This document shows positions 6,092 to 7,095 of a stretch of 7,095 nt of DNA, in pieces. The translations under genes and the position numbers were made by a program. Position 1 is the stretch's first letter. Every line of letters begins with the position of its first letter. Under the pieces are notes generated by a model, which did no database searches, had not been told where the DNA came from, and was given only the letters and a program-made list of their open reading frames with translations. This DNA comes from CAYHZL01 sp964361075 (GTDB lineage Bacteria > Bacteroidota > Ignavibacteria > UBA10030 > UBA8401). The stretch spans positions 1-7,095 of the forward strand of contig CAYHZL010000182.1 in assembly GCA_964361075.1 (NCBI GenBank). Direction: 5' to 3'.

Positions 6092-6379
6092 TTACTTTTT
6101 ACCGAGAATTGCATCCTTCGCGGCTTTAGCAACTTTAAATTTTACAACTTGCTTTGCCGGAATTTGAATGGTTTCTCCCGTTGCGGGATTGCGACCTTGG
6201 CGGGCTGCACGATCAACCAACACCAACTTGCCGATTCCAGGAATCACAAATTGATTCTGCGCTTCAGAATATGCAAGCGATGAGAGTTCCTCGAAGATTT
6301 GTACTACTACTTTTTTTTTCAGATCAAACTTCTTTGCGAAGTGATCCATTACTTGGGATTTGGTCATGGCTTTTGCCAT
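6092..6379 (-). CDS. hup: HU-family nucleoid DNA-binding protein, 95 aa
   Basis: A histone-like protein of the HU/IHF family: it binds and bends DNA as a dimer and compacts the nucleoid. Residues about 3-45 form the two N-terminal helices (TKSQVMDHFAKKF and VVVQIFEELSSLAYSEA). P47-G-I-G-K begins the beta saddle. The DNA-intercalating arm is clear: GRNPATGETIQIPA, residues 62-75, with Pro65 the bending residue. The end AKAAKDAILGKK is a basic C-terminal helix. The length (95 aa) is normal. The ATG at 6379 has GAGGAG 7 nt upstream, a strong site as expected for an abundant protein. It is followed by its own terminator. The sequence favours homodimeric HU over an IHF subunit, but that distinction cannot be settled here. 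The upstream cyclase-facing gap (278 bp) and two termination signals make co-transcription with the cyclase unlikely. Confidence 0.97.
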   Translation of the reverse strand: MAKAMTKSQVMDHFAKKFDLKKKVVVQIFEELSSLAYSEAQNQFVIPGIGKLVLVDRAARQGRNPATGETIQIPAKQVVKFKVAKAAKDAILGKK

Positions 6380-6445
6380 TGCAAACTCCTCTTTTATTAT
6401 GAGTAGAATAGTGAATTAAGAATGCGTTCCTTGTAAAGCTGGATA

Positions 6446-6474
6446 AATATGAAAAATGCTTTATTAAAAATCAA
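6446..6474 (-). promoter_or_regulatory. Candidate promoter for the HU gene
   Basis: On the minus strand, TTGATT (6474-6469), a 17-nt spacer and CATATT (6451-6446) lie about 67 bp before the HU start. Four of six bases match the sigma-70 consensus in each box. The region is AT-rich, so chance is a real alternative. Confidence 0.25.
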
Positions 6475-6494
6475 ATTTTATTGAGGAAAATACA

Positions 6495-6599
6495 ATGTTT
6501 TTTTTCGAAGGCAAAGATGGAACTTTTCCCATGGTAACCGATGTTGCACGTAGCATAACTAACAATTTTCAATCCACATTTAAAGGAACCATCACATGA
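6495..6599 (+). CDS. Possible 34-codon leader ORF overlapping the next start as ATGA
   Basis: An ATG at 6495 is preceded by GAGGA with 7 nt spacing. The frame runs 34 codons, beginning MFFFEGKDGTFPMVTDVARS, and ends at TGA 6597-6599. That stop overlaps the ATG of the exported protein (6596-6598) in the classical ATGA coupling arrangement. No family is recognised, and there is no signal peptide or clear attenuation hairpin. Codons 2-4 contain a run of eight T, so the frame could slip. A 34-codon open frame is not rare by chance; the ribosome site and the exact overlap are the reasons for listing it. It could also be a remnant of a longer gene. Confidence 0.3.
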   Translation: MFFFEGKDGTFPMVTDVARSITNNFQSTFKGTIT

Positions 6600-6988
6600 A
6601 CAGAATATTGATTATTGCACTTACCTTTTGCACAATTTTTGCGTTTTCATCGCAAGCACAAGAAAAAAAATCTTCTTCGCACACTATGAAAGGATACTTG
6701 GTAGATAAAATGTGCGCTACAGGTATTGTAAAGAAAAGTCCGGATGAAGCGATGGCAAAAGCTGCAAAGCATACCCGCGAGTGCGCTTTGGAAGAATCGT
6801 GCGCTGCAAGCGGCTACGGAATAGTTTCTGACGGCAACTACATTAAGTTTGATAAAGCAGGCGATAAAAAAGCGAACGAGTTTCTTATCAAATCAAAAAC
6901 AGTAAATAATATTTACGTTGAAGTTTCCGGAACAGATGAAGGGAATACAATAACTGTTGCCTCAATAAAAGAAATAAAGAAAAAATAA
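6596..6988 (+). CDS. Small exported cysteine-containing protein of unknown function, 130 aa
   Basis: Residues 1-21 are a signal peptide (MNR, hydrophobic core, FSSQA before QE). The mature protein of about 109 aa is lysine-rich and has three cysteines: C40 (LVDKMCATG), C63 and C69 (HTRECALEESCAASGYG), plus H59. H-x3-C-x5-C could bind a metal or a haem-like ligand, or C63/C69 could form a disulphide. The second half (about 75-125) reads as a small beta barrel ending NTITVASIKEIKK, as in OB-like exported domains. The order GYLVD-x2-C, His/Cys cluster, SGYG, strands, TITVASI resembles small periplasmic proteins I recall from Acidobacteria and Bacteroidota; I cannot name the family. The ATG at 6596 has AAAGGA 8 nt upstream. 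It is divergent from HU and may be coupled to the small ORF ending at 6599. Confidence 0.85.
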   Translation: MNRILIIALTFCTIFAFSSQAQEKKSSSHTMKGYLVDKMCATGIVKKSPDEAMAKAAKHTRECALEESCAASGYGIVSDGNYIKFDKAGDKKANEFLIKSKTVNNIYVEVSGTDEGNTITVASIKEIKKK

Positions 6989-7001
6989 AAATATCACATC
7001 A

Positions 7002-7036
7002 AAGATGGACTCCACCTCACAGGTGGAGTCCATCTT
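7002..7036 (+). terminator. Perfect 16-bp hairpin after the exported protein; terminator-like but without a T tract
   Basis: Positions 7002-7017 and 7021-7036 are perfectly complementary around the loop CAC. The stem is strong (core GGACTCCACCT), 13 bp after the stop codon at 6986-6988. The following bases are AAGAGCATCTC, not T-rich, so it may protect the 3' end or be a dispersed repeat rather than a standard intrinsic terminator. Confidence 0.55.
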
Positions 7037-7057
7037 AAGAGCATCTCTAAAAACTAG

Positions 7058-7079
7058 TCCCGAAGGGATCCCTTCGGGA
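7058..7079. repeat. 22-bp perfect palindrome
   Basis: TCCCGAAGGGA (7058-7068) is immediately followed by its exact reverse complement TCCCTTCGGGA (7069-7079), with no spacer. It could be a cruciform-forming dispersed repeat or a binding site for a dimeric protein. Confidence 0.8.
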
Positions 7080-7084
7080 TTACG

Positions 7085-7095
7085 AAACCTTCAAG
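7085..7095. repeat. Start of another AAACCTTCAAGG repeat copy, cut by the window edge
   Basis: AAACCTTCAAG matches the arm at 5936-5946 except for the central base of the palindrome, and carries the same core as the right arm at 5999-6015. This suggests a dispersed repeat family. Confidence 0.5.

Noticed and set aside
5838..6167. Plus-strand frame starting MDKEILDECNK, with AAGGA near its ATG
   Set aside because: It runs through the 17-bp inverted repeat and the HU terminator, and then antisense through the end of the HU gene. Its composition is unlike a protein after the first 30 residues. A short real peptide at its start cannot be excluded.

Overview
The window looks like a piece of a moderately AT-rich chromosome, probably from the Bacteroidota / Ignavibacteriota-Chlorobiota side of the tree. 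This is inferred from a loose-lipobox lipoprotein, a secreted multidomain HEYGH peptidase, a CHASE2 class III cyclase, an HU protein and abundant palindromic dispersed repeats. No rRNA or other phylogenetic marker is present, so the placement is tentative.

Layout, left to right. (1) Positions 1-2129, minus strand: a large secreted zinc metallopeptidase of at least 709 codons that runs off the left edge. It has a signal peptide, an HEYGH motif, a downstream EGWAEY motif and an Fn3-like C-terminal part. (2) Positions 2156-2680, minus strand: a small lipoprotein of unknown function, 26 bp upstream of the peptidase and probably in the same operon. (3) Positions 2681-3653: nearly 1 kb without a convincing gene but full of structure. 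It holds an array of 13-bp palindromes at a strict 21-bp period (2915-3138), eleven perfect TTAGA copies (3186-3240), and a 258-bp hairpin-rich element with 13-bp terminal inverted repeats (3357-3614) whose right-hand hairpin probably also terminates the next gene. (4) Positions 3654-5813, minus strand: a CHASE2-type membrane adenylate cyclase with all canonical catalytic residues. (5) Positions 5814-6091: a candidate cyclase promoter, a 17-bp inverted repeat built from an ACCTTSAAGGT palindrome, and a probably bidirectional terminator. (6) Positions 6092-6379, minus strand: an HU-family DNA-binding protein. (7) Positions 6380-6595: the divergent promoter region, with a possible 34-codon small ORF whose stop overlaps the next start as ATGA. 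(8) Positions 6596-6988, plus strand: a small secreted cysteine-containing protein of unknown function. (9) Positions 6989-7095: a perfect 16-bp hairpin, a 22-bp perfect palindrome and the beginning of another copy of the AAACCTTCAAGG repeat.

Functionally, the genes fall into separate units: an envelope/secretion operon (lipoprotein and peptidase), a cAMP-signalling enzyme that senses periplasmic conditions through CHASE2, a nucleoid protein and a small exported protein. No complete new multi-gene defence or biosynthetic system is visible. The most unusual material is the 21-bp-periodic palindrome array plus pentanucleotide tract upstream of the lipoprotein-peptidase operon, and the possible leader ORF coupled to the small exported protein.
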